This document shows positions 50,277 to 62,370 of a stretch of DNA of 64,000 nt, in pieces. The stretch covers positions 186,001 to 250,000 of the forward strand of contig JADNYJ010000003.1 in the NCBI GenBank assembly GCA_015501075.1, given 5' to 3'. Below the pieces are notes generated by a model. It made no database searches and was not told the DNA's origin. It worked only from the letters and a program-made list of their open reading frames with translations. Both the position numbers and the translations under genes were made by a program. The DNA is from Gymnopilus junonius. Taxonomy: Eukaryota; Basidiomycota; Agaricomycetes; Agaricales; Galerinaceae. Position 1 is the first letter of the stretch, and each line of letters begins with the position of its first letter.

Positions 50277-53200
50277 CCATGGTCACTTAAACGCATATTT
50301 TGTTTCTTCCGCTCAGCCATGACATACGGTCTACTCCACCCTCCAAAAGTGTGTCCGATCTAATTGTTCGGTCACCTGATTCGTTCGCAACCACTACTCT
50401 GCATAGAGGATCTATTTTTTCTTGCATTCGTCTCGGATTATCGTCGCATAGCATCTTTGCCACCAAAAACTCCTCTTCGGTTGTCCACGTATCTCACGTC
50501 TATCTTCTTACTTGCTATCCTAAAAAATCGCAACCTGTCCTGGAATTGTCGTCATCATCACCATTCATCATTTCCGTCTCATCGCACCTCAGTCATCGCT
50601 TTTTGTTCATCGTCATTCAATCTATCCCGCCACATTGTATGCTTTTTTACCATTTCCCAATAGTAGTCCTTATCCTTCTCCATTTTCCTTTTCCATTTTT
50701 TGCTTAAAGGAATTCAATGTCATTTTTCCTGATTTCCCCCCCTTTTTTCCTCGTCCAATCAACTCGGGGGTCCTTCGCCATATTTGTTCAAAGCCGAAGC
50801 CCCAATTCCCAAAATCTTCTTTCATGCAAATCCGCATCCTTTTTCATCCAAAATGTATTTTACGTCGCATCTTACTTATTTCATGGCAGTCATCACTTTT
50901 CAACAAGGAATCATTCGGCGCATATCCCTCCCTCCCTCCCTCGAACGCTCAATGACTGTCCATCGCCTGCCTTTGTGGGCTTCTCTTTTTGCCCCACCAA
51001 GTTACGACAGCCTCTCCCTTTCTTCAACCCCACCTCACTCTACCTCCACCCTGCTCAGCGCACATCACACCGTAGTTACCTAGTACACCTGGGTCTCCGT
51101 TCTCCGATAAAGTACAATTTCAATTTCTGCAACGTAGGAAGACATCATGTACATGCTTGTCATGCAATTAAAGCGTATAAAGTATCTCCAAGCGGTGGTC
51201 ACGATGAGGGCTTTTCAAAACGCAGCCACTGAACATCCGTTCCTGACCCGTAAAAGCGAATGATTATGCAGTATCAAGACCTGCTGATCAGAACCTGCGG
51301 ACTAAGTGAGTATGTGACAGTTCAAAGTCATTCAGTCATCATTGTAAAGTGCTATGTAAGTCCCTGCAAAGAAGATCATAGAGCACTAGAGGACTTGTGT
51401 TCTGCATTTCAATCAACGGAGACCAGATACATGGGCACAGCTAATAGCTTCAGTCAGTTCAGTGCTGACTCTGTTTAGGTGGGAAAAATTGAATTGATCA
51501 AAATTTCGGTCTCTTGGAATTTTCCATGCATTGCATGGTCATATGCGGCATGCCATGGTACGAATTACGTCCTTGACCAAGTTCTTACTCGATGGTGCTT
51601 CCGGCGACTGCCGGTTTGCTTAAGTACTCTGTTTCACCCATGAAACGCGCGCGGGAGGGACCGGCGTGCTTGAACTTGGACCGGCGTGACCAGTTGATCT
51701 GTGCGCTCATCTCTTATGCTCATTATTACGACTTGGGCGCTGTATTCATCGATAAGTCCCCTGTATTCCAGAGGGACGTGTCTTCTGGCTTTACACCCAG
51801 TATGCAACCACAAATTCATTGATGTCTTGGCGATATCACGCTCTGAGCCTCTCTACACTTCAACGCGTGAACAGTCGTGTATTCTAACCTCTGGCCTGCC
51901 GTAGAATTTCTTCTTATGATGGCCTCCCCGGATCGCGTGCCATGTTCGGTATCAGGCGACTTGAATGTTACACACAGTACCCTGATCAGTGACATGGCAG
52001 GAAGCATGAACAAGTTGAAGAGTGCTGGCTGACGCCTGTATGGTGCGGCGTTTATGGATTGGTTCTATTTCAATAGGAGCCGTAGCACGAGGAAATGGCA
52101 TTCTCTGCTTTTCAATTCACCCTAGGCCCAACTTTATTGAAGATTTGTGATTCGATCTGTATCGCCCTAGTTGCGTCTCGAAAGCTGGAAGACATCGGAT
52201 TGGGACCATGGATAATTGCAAAGGGTTTTCTGGAGGGTTATATAACTGCCTAAACACGACGTTCCGTTGTATCCTCTTCATGCCTCAAACATGTTGGTCT
52301 TGGCGGGATATTGCCTATTTTAATGATTTACATCCTCCCTTCTTCGCGTCGTGTCGGACTACAGTAGCTCTCTGAGTGTTTAAGTAAGTTGGCATCATAT
52401 TTTTGGCCTATTGAAATACGAGTCTAATAAGCTTATATTAGCAGAAGTGGTCGAAAGACTTTGGGTTACCCATACCCTGTAGGTCAAGCTCAGATGTATA
52501 CTATCTTTCCTCAATGACAAACCTTCCTTTGGGATGGGTGCACTCGATGTAATTTGCTTCGATAGAAGCAGTAATTATAACGCTGAATAATCCGCATTCA
52601 CTGGACTGTCAACACGTTATTGCTCCCAGTAGCCTTCTCGTAAATCGCGAAGAAATTGCCAGAGGCCGAAAAGTCCCTCTTGATCATTATTTTGGGATGA
52701 TACGCGGGAAGTCAACAAGTCAAGGGGTCCTAAAATTCGAATATGAATTCTTGAACGAGTCAAATTCATGCCCTACTTCTTATTCATCGATTATTTTTGG
52801 ACTTTTTGCGACCAAGAATCATAGCGAAAGGGCCTCCTGAGAATACAGGTCGATCACGCGTCTTTGTCGTCTCTTTGGCCTGTGCGACTCCTGTGTCATT
52901 TGCAATTTCATCGATAAGAAGGATTATTCACGACATAGGGATCGTTACCCTGAACGTGAGTGAGGAAGTCTTGGACATTTCACAATTACAAGGACTCTAT
53001 GAAATGTCACTCCCTTTGTCTCTTTTGTATGTGAAGAGGTTATTGCGTCGTCTGGTATTTACTATTCACCGCCGCCCTGAGAACAAAAGGCATCAACCTA
53101 CCCAACGTTACGATGTCGCTAGTCAGCCGAGAACACGTTTTGTTATCAGCCGAGTGGAAGGCGAGCGAGTGCACTATCATGGGCAAGCGGGCAACGTGTT

Positions 53201-53471
53201 GGGGCGACCAAAAACATGTTTTTCTTCATAGTAGCTGCGGAAATTAGTTAGATACCATTGTTGTGGTAGAATAATTAAGATGATGGGCGAAATGCCTAAA
53301 GCGGGAGAATTCGTGGGGGACTGACGCGCACTGATCTGCTCAGGCGTTCGACCACAACCATCGTCTCCGCCTGCTGAATATCTCTGCCCATCGTTCCAAA
53401 CGTCGAGCTCACTCTTGTCAATCGTGGAATACTGCCCACCATCGACCTTGCATAAACACCAAAGCACTTAG
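50277..53471. other. Long gene-poor region, pyrimidine-rich in its first part
   Basis: About 3.2 kb. The plus strand is strongly C/T-rich from about 50300 to 51060, likely a long 3' UTR or a structural tract. A 144-codon frame at 52797-53231 is unrecognised and uncorroborated. No RNA gene was recognised. Confidence 0.45.
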
Positions 53472-56400
53472 CCCATCTTGTCCCGAATTGTCATTGTCAT
53501 CATTGATCCTTCTACTCACTCGAGCTCTACGCGGGACAATCTGTCCACCCCGCCCTCCTCTCTCTCTGGTCTGGAATCTCCTCAGACTGCTCGCCAGATA
53601 ACCCCTCCACCATCTTTCCCATTTGCACCAAGAGTCGCAGCCGACTCGACGGTCGCCAGCCTCGTACCAACTACCCGTTCCAGGTCAGAGCTAGAGCAAG
53701 GCTCAACGACAGACTCGACTGCATCTTCAACATTAGGTACGCTTCACTTTCATAATACTGTTTTTTCCGTTGTTCTCGGCTAACTTCAGAATCTTCCATA
53801 CTGTTGTATTCCTCGCCTCGCCTACCTTCCTGGACGCGGCAGACTCCGAACACACCAGAGCCCGCAAGCGACAACGCATCGAAGCCTCGAGCCCCCAGTC
53901 CTTCTCTAACTATCCTACATCCGACCCAGCCAGTAGCGGCTCCCTATCCATGAATATGATGAGACTTTCAGACTCAGATCACGATGGCCCATCGTCTGGC
54001 ACGCCTGACTTATCTGTGCAGGCTGGCCCGTCGTCCCTGAATGGGTCGTCTGATGGTCTCATTGGCACCAATGGCCACACTAATGGTTTCGCACCTGTGA
54101 CCAATGGTAATTCAGGAATGGGAGCTGCGATAGGAAATGGTGTCGCAAAGCACGGCAAGTCGATTGCGAAGGTGACATTGCCTGGCACAGCTCTCTACGA
54201 CGATTCTTTCGTGGACCGTGAAGAATTCGTGCGGTTGGTCATTCAAAGTCTACGCGACGTGGGCTATGTGTATGTACCCTTCATTCATTCTTCCAACTAT
54301 TCAACTGATTGCTGACCCCCCTGAATTAGTGAATCTGCGGCCACGCTTGAGGCCGAGTCAGGCTATACAATGGAATCACCTGAAGTATCACTGTTTAGAC
54401 AGTATATACTCGATGGAATGTGGGCCAAAGCGGAAGCTGCACTGGGGCGGTTAGGAGTGCAGGACAAGGAAGGCTTATGGGTATGGTATCATCTGTCTGG
54501 CCATTCACGGCCATCTACTAATTTCGTCTCTCTCCATTAGGATGCGAAATTTTTGATCAGTCGCCAGAAATATCTGGAACTGTTGGAGGCGCGTAAACCC
54601 ACTGCGGCACTACAAGTGCTACGGAATGAGCTTGCACCATTGAATGTCGATCCTGACCAGTTGCACACATTATCAAGGTACTTTTTTTGCCCGGTCTGTC
54701 AATCCGGTCGGACTGACTAAACGCGCTCATGTAGTTTGATCATGTGTGCGGAACCTGAAGACTTGCGCAGGAGAGCCGGATGGGACGGCGCTTTTGGAGA
54801 ATCAAGACGGCAATTACTTGACATCCTACATGGTATGCACAGTTATTGTCCAGGTTTACGGCACGATTATCTATTTGCCATAGACTATATTCCTTCCGCC
54901 ATTATGATACCTCAACGACGGTTTTCTACCCTTCTCCAGCAGGCAAAGGCTTACCAGCGGCAACGTTGCATTTATCATAACTCGACACTAAATTCGTCGA
55001 ATTTTTCCCTGTACTCTGATCATCGGTGTAATAAAGCCGACTTCCCAAAGATAACGACAACGATCCTAGATATGCATACGGATGAAGTGTGGAACATCGA
55101 ATGGAGTCACGACGGGACGTACCTGGCCAGTGCGAGTAAAGACAAATCTGCCATAATTTGGCGGAGAGGGGTTTGTCCTTTTATAAATGATTTTTAAACT
55201 ATCTTAACGAGTTAAGTGCACACAGCCCTCCACTGACCCAAGCGCTTCCCCGTACGACCAATGGGCACCTCATCTTACGTTGCGCGAGCATCCATATCCA
55301 GTTGGATGCTTATGTTGGTCACTGGATGATGCTATCCTTCTCACCAGTACGGAACAATACCTCAAGATGTGGAATACCAAGGTGAAATTCTTTACAAGTG
55401 GCTCTCAAGATATACTCACACCAGATCCTGTAGACTGGTGTCCTTATTCGGACCCTCGATGAGCATACCGAAACCGTGACGGCGATCTCTTGGCTGCCAG
55501 ATGGCACAGGCTTTATTTCTGGTGGCCTGGACCGGAAGATCATCATTTGGGTACGTTTTGGGCCTCAAACTTCAACATGCTTAGCTAGCCCTGCCCATAT
55601 CAAGCAATATGCATGCTTGTTATGCTTACCGAGGGCTATACTGATGTCCTTTTCTCTCACTTGATAGGACGCGGATGGCAATGTGCGAGACTCGTGGAGT
55701 CCCACAGGCATTCGAATAACCGACCTTTCTGTGACTCCCGACTTTACACGTCTGGTAGCAGTGGGTATGGAACACAGTTCAAGCTTTCCTTCGGTGCCTG
55801 AGTCAAACCAGGTGAGAGGAGCGCAGCCTGATACGTCTGCTACCGGTGGGAATGGGCCCTCGTCCAGTGTTGGTTCAAGGGTTGCTCATAGGATGATGGT
55901 ATTCGATCTCGCGACCAAGCAGACAGAACTGTACGTACTATTTTTCTCCCTCCCAACCACGGCTCCCAAATGTGTATCTACTTCGGCGTTTCCGGTTATT
56001 GACTGCCGAGTCTAATTTTGATATAGAGTTTTCTGATTTTCTGATTTTCTGCACAGATCCATCCGCCTGGAGGCTGACTTGACGAGCGTGCAGACATCGC
56101 AGGATTCACGATACGCTCTCATTAATCATGCTCCGAACGTGAGATCAACTTTACCAAATTTAATCTAGCTTGTCTCTTATGAATTCAATGCTGTTTAGGA
56201 GATCCAACTGAGGGATCTCAACACAGGGCAGATAGCGTGCAGATATGAGGGTCAGACTCAAGGGCGGCACGTCATCCGAAGTTGTTTTGGTGGGATCGAT
56301 AGTAATTTCGTGGTCAGTGGCAGCGAGGGTATGTAAAACATTTTCTCTTCTCGTGTGATAATTAATTTTTTGACAATCGGCATTCCAGACAGCAATGTGT

Positions 56401-56702
56401 ATGTCTGGCATCGAGAGAGTGGTATATTGCTGGAAGTACTGTCAGGGCATGGGGAAGGCAGTGTTAATTCAGTTGCATGGAACCCCACGAATGAAAGGAT
56501 GTTCGCTTCATGCTCAGACGACCGGTCAATACGAATATGGGAGGCACCTCCACCGGGGGCGTACACTGTTGAACGCCTTTCACCGGAACCTTCGAAACTA
56601 GCACCGTCGTCCACTGTCGAGAAGGGCGAAGAGAAAACGCGACAACGCACGGATACAAACGGCGCCTTGCGTAACGCATCATTTGGGTCGACCCGACTGT
56701 GA
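53472..56702 (+). CDS. GID7: Gid7/WDR26-like subunit of the GID/CTLH ubiquitin ligase
   Basis: Twelve exons: 53472-53736, 53843-54269, 54330-54480, 54541-54677, 54735-54832, 54884-55170, 55226-55381, 55434-55550, 55668-55930, 56057-56138, 56199-56328, 56389-56702. A disordered Ser-rich N-terminus precedes LisH/CTLH segments (FVRLVIQSLRDVGYVESA, PEVSLFRQYILDGMWAKAEA). A WD40 propeller follows: HTDEVWNIEWSHDGTYLASA, TVTAISWLPDGTGFISGG, and GSVNSVAWNPTNERMFASCS with RSIRIWE. Yeast Gid7 is part of the ligase that degrades gluconeogenic enzymes; WDR26 is the animal form. No in-frame ATG was found in the first open frame. The first one in frame is at about 53951, or an upstream exon was missed. Confidence 0.88.
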
Positions 56703-57693
56703 ATATGGGCACTCAACACAGCGTTATCGATCTTTCCGGTGTGTCAAGCTCCTCAGTTTGTTGGATCGATACCTCAATTTCCCTTCTTGTTCCGTCTCTC
56801 GGGGTCGGGTGTAGCATTAGTAACCGTCTCTGCTCTATTCCTCGGCGGCAAGAACCCCCTCAAGACTTCCTTCCTTTATCTTTTTTGTATCCACTGCATT
56901 GTTTCGCCCACTCACACTCCTCATGACTAAATACCTCGTTATTCACACTACACCCACATCCAGTGCCTTATTGCATAGCTACAACCCGCCATCAACTGTG
57001 TACCCTGCTCTCGTATTCCATCTCTACTGGCATTCTACATTGTATAGAAGCGCGCTTTTGATCTATAACGCATTCTTCAGATTCATGGACACCAAGTTTG
57101 CTCTTCGCCGGATTCAGGCATAACCAGTTCAACAGACACTCTACCACCAACCGTTCTTGCCGCTTTTACACGAGAAACACTTACTATTAGTAGCAACTTT
57201 GTAAATGTATTCTTAAATAATCGCCTATTGATAAATTTAAGCACCAAGTCGCCCATGTTCTACGTTTCAACACCTCACTCCTACCTTGGTCGAAGTAATA
57301 CCGGTGCCACCGGTTCGGACAAATATTTCGAAGTCCTCGATGGTCTTAAAGTTTTACATGGTGTATATGAGAAAAGAATGACACATTATAATAAATAGAC
57401 CTAAAATTGGCCCAGAATACACAGGTGGCCTTGATTCTCAGCGACTACATAGCATTATAAGGACGGCGACTAAAAGAGGAAAACCAACGTTATGGTACTT
57501 CTACAGAGTAGGCTAGTGGGCTACAGCTCGACATATACAACAATTTTTTTCCGCGACTGAATGATGTGTGTTGGTACAAAGTGTAACCAGATGTATGGAA
57601 AGCGAATAGTGAGAAATTGTAGAAATTGGTGTGGGCGCCATATCTGATAAGATTCAGGAGCGGTTGCAATAGAAGATAAGACAGCTCTGTGCG
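56703..57693. other. Convergent 3' flanks of Gid7 and Elongin A
   Basis: About 990 bp between stops. No supported gene on either strand. Confidence 0.4.
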
Positions 57694-58981
57694 CTATATC
57701 GGCCGTTGTGGTGGGACTTTGCGCTTGGGTACGAATAAAGACGCCATTGGGTCTTTCCTGGGAGTCGACGGGACCCTTGGAATTACCCTTTGAGGTTCTG
57801 CCACCGAGTGTGACAATGTCAGACAGTTAGTAGATCTAGTCAATGCATCGGGCTTATTAGGAGTATCCGCTGACGGCGAAACCGATAGAGGGAATGTTTT
57901 GCTTGGCAGAGCACTGTACGATGCAAAAGAGGATGAAGTTGAAGAGGAGGAAGTCGAGGATGAAGGACGCCTATGAATCACAGTATTGACAGTAACACGA
58001 TTTGCAATGCTAGATGCAGAGACGGGTGGTAAAATTTCGCAGTGAGGTGTGGGGAGAATTCGGAAATTCTTGGACGTCGGCATTGGAGGAAGGACACGAG
58101 TGGTATAGGCTCGCTGAACCTTCGAGGCATCGGACTTAATTTTCTGAAATAACGTTTTCGGCTGCGTGTTGCCCCCTATGTAACCGTCAGTGAATTAAAT
58201 GAAGTCACATATAAATTAAGAAGATGCCTTACAGCCAGCTCGTGGACGTTTCACCATAGGGACGCGGTCAGTGAATTTGATTTCTTTCTCTTTTTTGCGT
58301 TCGTCTGCCTCCATACGTTGAATGCGAAGTTTCGACCCCACCTCCTCGATTCGCCTAGCTTCTGCGTCTTGAAGTGCCTTAGATGGTAGAGTCAGTGGCA
58401 GTATTTGATGGAATATGAACGGATCTAGACTGACGAACAAACGAGATTTCCATGAATCTGGTTCCAGCGGGTCATCTTCTAGAGAATATCGCTCTAGGGC
58501 CATTAGACGATATTTTCGGAAACACAAATCTTTCCATATCTCTGAGAATAACAAAAAGCGTGTTAATAATTGTTCCTAAGGAGTATGCCCGTAGCTTCAT
58601 ACCTGGTGTGTCTTTCCTGAGATGCTAATGAAGTGATAACTTGAGTGAACGGTTCATGGTGCTAGGACAGACGTATTCACCGGTGAGAGTTGCTCGAAAC
58701 GAATAAGTTGCTCTGGTGTACATCGTTCTAGGACAGGTTTAACAAGGCAATAAGTCAGGTCATCTCCTAAGCTGTGAATAGCTATAGGGTATCATTAACC
58801 AGATATTTTATGGTTGGAAAGGTGATATCGACTTACAATCGACTTGTGCTACCGCAGCTGTCAGACCAAGCGGTATCAGCAAGTGCTGGAAGGTTCATGA
58901 GGCACAAAACGGCGCACCTCTTTGGCATAGTTGGACTAGGGTTGGAACGCGGCGATGGTTGAAGTCGTTCTCGGTGTCCAT
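57694..58981 (-). CDS. Elongin A (SIII p110-like) transcription elongation/ubiquitin ligase subunit
   Basis: Seven exons: 58918-58981, 58837-58857, 58681-58781, 58603-58624, 58435-58541, 58233-58377 and 57694-58175 (942 nt, 313 aa). The start MDTENDFNHRRVPTLVQLCQ matches the usual elongin-A opening. SLGDDLTYCLVKPVLERCTP and EQLIRFEQLSPHL form the F-box-like BC-box region, followed by KDTPEIWKDLCFRKY. A charged helix (DAEARRIEEVGSKLRIQRME) comes next. The tail is Ser-rich with TSKNFRILPTP. Elongin A stimulates RNA polymerase II elongation and, with Elongin B/C and cullin, ubiquitinates stalled polymerase. Two exons are only 21 and 22 nt; both restore conserved sequence. The start lies in a gap shared with the 59838 gene. 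Confidence 0.9.
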
Positions 58982-59837
58982 GGTGGGGATGGAGCCGCTG
59001 GTGAGGCCAAAACTGAGTACTGAGTACTGAGGTGCTGAGCTGGTCAATTGAGCTTATTTCCCAATCGGGACACGGGCCGAAATTCGGCCGCACCGACTCC
59101 TTTCCAGAATCCAGCCACAACCCACCTCCATCGAGTGCCGAGAAAATGGACTTCACCTCTATACTTGGTCTGTCAGTTTGGACAAGTATTTCTTGTCATG
59201 GCGGTGTACAAGCGTGGTTTGGGGCATATTCTCGCTTGCTTAAGGCCGACAAACCTCCCGCCGCTTCCAAATCTTAGCCGTGCAACGTTATAGTTGCCCT
59301 CTTGCGTCCAGTTTCACTCAGTTCTTGACTGGATATTTTTTGCTCTCTTGCTGAACCTCGCACGAGCAATCACCGTATCAATGACCGAAACAACGGGCCA
59401 AGTCATCCATTCATTTCAGCAATGATAGGGCTGTGTCAGAATAGTTACTACTTGTCATTTTATCTTGACACTGCACTACTCTCGGCTACGTTTGGGGATA
59501 GAATATCCCTCGCCCATTACGGGGAACCCGAAGATTAATAGAGCTTACCTCTTTCCCATTCCCAGCCATAGGGCCAGAGGAATCCACGTGTCGCTCACCT
59601 GCTCCGAAATCCTTCACAGGGACGGTCGTACCAGTTCCATGTCTTTGTATCTCTGGGCATGGCCATCGCGGATAACAAGATTTCCGTCCGTTAGCTACTA
59701 TAGATTAACTGCCACTGTTTTTCGGCGTTTTTCGCATCAATTCGTATACCTCTCACGAAACGAAAGTGTGGATAGCATGCCTCGAACTATATAAAAGGCG
59801 CCTTTCATAACGGTGATTCTCTGCTAAAACTAGAACT
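58982..59837. other. Divergent intergenic region with TATA box
   Basis: About 860 bp between divergent genes. A 43-codon ORF at 59146-59277 is unrecognised. A TATA box sits at 59788-59796. Confidence 0.4.
59788..59796 (+). promoter_or_regulatory. TATA box of the Gti1/Pac2-like gene
   Basis: TATATAAAA lies 42-50 bp upstream of the ATG at 59838. The 5' UTR would be very short. Confidence 0.65.
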
Positions 59838-60792
59838 ATGCAGCAGGCCACACACCAGCGCCTTCATGTCAGAGACGCGCACGACGCCCATGTCATCTTT
59901 GAAGCTGTCCGTCAGGGTTTCCTTACGCCTATTGTCCGACGGCTCAATGAGATGGAACGCGGCATACTTATTCGCCCAGGAGCCATCTTTGTCTGGTTTG
60001 AAAGTGAAGATGACAATGGTTTAAAACGTTGGACAGGTCAGTTTAACTTCTTTCTTCATGGATGCTCATCTTGGGACTCTGTATTTTCTTTTAGACGGCC
60101 GTGTTTGGGGGCAAAGTCGGATGCGAGAAGTAAGTTTGGCTTTTTGCAGTTTCCTATTGCTAATCTAAGGCCTCTTCAGCCCTATCTTTTCTATGACGAA
60201 AAAATGCCATATGACGCCGCACAGGCCGCCAATGAAACCAACCGGTAGAAATATCGCGTCCTATTTATTCTTTGCTTCGATTGCTAATTTTAGCTTTAGA
60301 GCGCCCGCTTTCCGTTTTGTGGATGGAGTTGCCCGTCCTGGACCTTCTTCATCGGCAATATCTCATCAAGACCGAGCGACAAATCATCACCCTGGTCTTG
60401 TAAAACAGGCGTATTCAGCATGGGTGACGCCAAATCCTTATTCTAGGCCGCAGAAATGGCACCTCACTGCCTATTTCACCTACGCTGATCTGCCGCATTT
60501 GCCGACAATCGACCATGAACCTATGCTGCGAACCATAGTCGTACCTTCCGGAATATATCGAACAGGCAAGGCACGGTCAAAGAGTGACCTCGATGAACTC
60601 TCAACGAGTGGCAGTGGGTCCCCTCCAAGCCCTCATAATGATACTCGTCAACACACATTACCCTCCTTGTCCACCATCCAGTCTAGCATCGGAATGCCCT
60701 TACCAGGACCATCTCCACCAAGAACACCCGGTACGAGACTTCCTGAAGACCAACGCTTGATCCAAGTGTTAAACGCAAGACACGTCAAATGA
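59838..60792 (+). CDS. Gti1/Pac2 (WOPR-domain) transcriptional regulator
   Basis: Four exons: 59838-60036, 60095-60129, 60180-60244 and 60294-60792 (798 nt, 265 aa). The first WOPR box reads VIFEAVRQGFLTPIVRRLNE and IRPGAIFVWFESEDDNGLKR, then WTDGRVWGQSRMREPYLFYD. The second box is HHPGLVKQAYSAWV and KWHLTAYFTYADLPHLPTI. The short C-terminal part is Ser/Pro-rich. WOPR proteins (Wor1, Ryp1, Gti1, Pac2) are fungal-specific DNA-binding switches of morphology and development; that role is inferred here. It is one of the shorter members. The target site cannot be stated from the sequence. Confidence 0.92.
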
Positions 60793-61557
60793 TCGGACCG
60801 CGACTTAAGCTCGGGTTTTTTTTTCATTTGTTATCAGCTCTGGTTGGGTGTCGTGGACAATGCCTATTTTTTGTATAATTAAAAATATACTCAAGTACCT
60901 CCAGTCAACCTAGCGTCCTTCCAAATCCCACGTTTAAGAAACATGTCAGCCATTTTCGGCGCAGAATTGCGAACGTGGTTCTATGTATCCAAACACTGCG
61001 AACAGAACCCCGTTCCAAATAAAACTCGACAATTTAGCATTCGTGAGTGCCTAGATCAGGAGGGTTTATCTTCGAGCGCTTTCCATCTTGCCCAACTAGA
61101 CAGACAGCGTGGAATAAGACCGCAGTTCACCATCTGACTTTGAGACATGCAGGGTTGGGATTGGAGGGAAAGCAATGCAGTATGATTTCAAGACTTCATG
61201 CAGGCAGAATGGGAAGGATCGACGCTGTTCTCTTGTTAATTACATCACATTAGACCAAGTCAAAAGGGTCGCAAGTTTAAGCGAGGATGCGGTGAAACAT
61301 GACGCATCGCTGTGTTTCTAGGACATTGGTAGATAACTACCCACGACGAAGTGGAGTGACAAGGGTTTCTCGGGGAATCTTCGTCCGGGCGTATGACTTC
61401 TCCCATGGAATGCTGCGACCTACTCGATGTAGACGCACCGAATGACGAGTGAGGTGCAGGAGATGGAACCAGGAAAGCTAATTATGAATCAATCCATCAG
61501 ATTAGAGGGACGACGAAGACACTGAGAGTAGCGCACTTCCGGATAGTAAGTATGTCA
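60793..61557. other. Convergent 3' flanks
   Basis: About 765 bp between WOPR and Cwf18 stops; nothing recognised. Confidence 0.4.
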
Positions 61558-62193
61558 TTAATCCTCCTCTTCGTCAGATAATGACCCTGAGGCATTCTGC
61601 CGCTCTTCTGCTTTCATGGCGCCTACCAAGTCATCCGATTCACCTTTCTGAGCTGCAAGCCGTTGGCCTGAAGCAAAGTGTGAGTTCCGAATATGACAAG
61701 GGGAAGGTTCACTGACGAATGAGTGTGTGTATAGCTTCTTGAGTCCGTCTTTCCAACTTAGCAAGTTTTTTCTCCATCTCACGCCTGAGATCCCAATTCG
61801 GCCGTTTCGGCGCAATATTAAAGACATCCTGTTTAAGAGTATTCGGTATATTAATCAGAGAGAACTCGTTTGGGGACGAACCAGATCTTGTGCCCGACGC
61901 TTCTCATCCTCAGCAATGATCTGTTCTGCAAGACCTTTGACTTGGTTCTCGACTGTGTCTTCCATTACAACATCTTCTTGAACGCGTTTCTTTAATGTCC
62001 GCGTTTCTGGATCGAAATTCCTGTTCTTGATAAGAGGTTCGACGACTCTGTGAACGCCGGTTTTAGGTACGTTGAAGAGCGAACTTGAACATCTGAATAC
62101 GCACCCATTGACATCGACTGCTTCTCCGGCCTTTCTCTTTCTCAAAGCTATCAGCCGTGCCTTTCGAGCCTCGGAGGCCTCCGCGAGCGACAT
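61558..62193 (-). CDS. Cwf18/CCDC12 pre-mRNA splicing factor
   Basis: Four exons: 62105-62193, 61882-62047, 61717-61828 and 61558-61667 (477 nt, 158 aa). The N-terminus is basic (EARKARLIALRKRKAGE). The cwf18 core LIKNRNFDPETRTLKKRV and a coiled-coil stretch (VENQVKGLAEQIIAEDEK) follow, then NIAPKRPNWDLRREMEKKL. The C-terminal tail is acidic (SLSDEEED). Cwf18/CCDC12 is a Prp19/Cdc5-associated spliceosomal component. Its start is 177 bp from the divergent GUF1 start. Confidence 0.92.
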
Positions 62194-62370
62194 GTGGGCA
62201 GAACAATGACAGTGATGTGGTCAAAGTAAGAAGCTCAAACCATGTACACGGTCGAGGAGCCTTATATTGACTGACTAAGCATTGATCAAAACTTTTGGTA
62301 TCCGCCATCATCGACGCGACCAACGCCTTGGCCATCTGCGCAGCATTGCTGGACACTGCTACTCCTGTCT
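62194..62370. promoter_or_regulatory. Bidirectional promoter of Cwf18 and GUF1
   Basis: Divergent ATGs at 62193 (minus) and 62371 (plus) leave 177 bp. No TATA box is evident, as in many housekeeping pairs. Confidence 0.5.

Noticed and set aside
52797..53231. 144-codon ORF
   Set aside because: Translation does not resemble a folded or known protein and has no neighbouring exon.
59146..59277. 43-codon ORF upstream of the WOPR gene
   Set aside because: No recognised family, no corroborating splice or promoter evidence; could be chance.
60943..61137. 64-codon ORF
   Set aside because: Lies in a convergent 3' flank with no corroboration.
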